A stretch of DNA of 6,444 bases, taken from positions 1 to 6,444 of the forward strand of contig JAIESC010000208.1 in assembly GCA_019746355.1 (NCBI GenBank). The letters run 5' to 3'. A program made the position numbers and the translations under genes. Positions 6,425-6,444 of this stretch are shown here, piece by piece. Position 1 is the first letter of the stretch; every line of letters begins with the position of its first letter. The notes below the pieces were generated by a model. That model did not search any database and had not been told where the DNA came from. It saw only the letters and a list, made by a program, of their open reading frames with translations. The stretch comes from Xanthobacteraceae bacterium (GTDB taxonomy: Bacteria > Pseudomonadota > Alphaproteobacteria > Rhizobiales > Xanthobacteraceae).

Positions 6425-6439
6425 TTTTCGGGATCATGC
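6395..6439. repeat. Palindromic element of a Hyphomicrobiales-type intergenic repeat
   Basis: GCATGATC (6395-6402) pairs with GATCATGC (6432-6439). After a 4-base bulge (TTTT) on the left, CCGAAAA (6407-6413) pairs with TTTTCGG (6425-6431) around an 11-base loop. Sequences of this GCATGATC / TTTTCGGGATCATGC type strike me as common between genes in Bradyrhizobium and relatives; this is from memory, not a search. The loop shares 13 bases with the first palindrome of the cluster. Confidence 0.7.
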
Positions 6440-6444
6440 CCTAG

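Overview
This is a GC-rich stretch of chromosome with almost no coding gaps. It is most likely from an alphaproteobacterium of the order Hyphomicrobiales (Rhizobiales), near Bradyrhizobium, Rhodopseudomonas or their relatives. Three things point there: the gene order trpG-trpD-trpC-moaC-moeA-lexA, an alphaproteobacterial SOS box of the form GAAC-N7-GAAC in front of lexA, and a palindromic intergenic repeat at the right end of a type I associate with that order. The genus cannot be fixed from the window.

Left end, minus strand (1-706): a multi-spanning membrane protein of about 204 residues is followed after 10 bases by the first 25 codons of another gene, which runs off the window. The size and topology of the first protein, and the N-terminus of the second, would fit the S component and ATPase of an ECF-type or similar transporter, but that is only an inference. 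A gap of about 140 bases with a candidate sigma70-type promoter separates this pair from the rightward genes.

Centre, plus strand (848-5062): five tightly packed genes that look like one transcription unit. trpG (glutamine amidotransferase of anthranilate synthase), trpD (anthranilate phosphoribosyltransferase) and trpC (indole-3-glycerol-phosphate synthase) cover glutamine-dependent anthranilate formation, with TrpE needed from elsewhere, and the next steps to indoleglycerol phosphate. moaC and moeA follow almost without a gap and serve early and late steps of molybdenum cofactor synthesis. Gaps are 11, -4, 3 and 2 bases. All five proteins keep the key residues I could check.

Right part (5063-6444): lexA has its own promoter, with a perfect SOS box between the -35 and -10 elements and a degenerate second box just downstream, so it is very probably autoregulated. 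After 37 bases comes a small, unrecognised, predicted secreted protein with four cysteines. The last 238 bases hold no gene I can support but are full of nested inverted repeats: one terminator-like hairpin followed by a mosaic of three palindromes sharing a 13-base direct repeat.

The central genes are conserved housekeeping functions. I see no defence system, mobile element, CRISPR array, tRNA or rRNA, and no evidence of a wholly new system. The items most worth a second look are the repeat mosaic, the small four-cysteine protein behind lexA, the paired SOS boxes, and the truncated transporter-like pair at the left edge.
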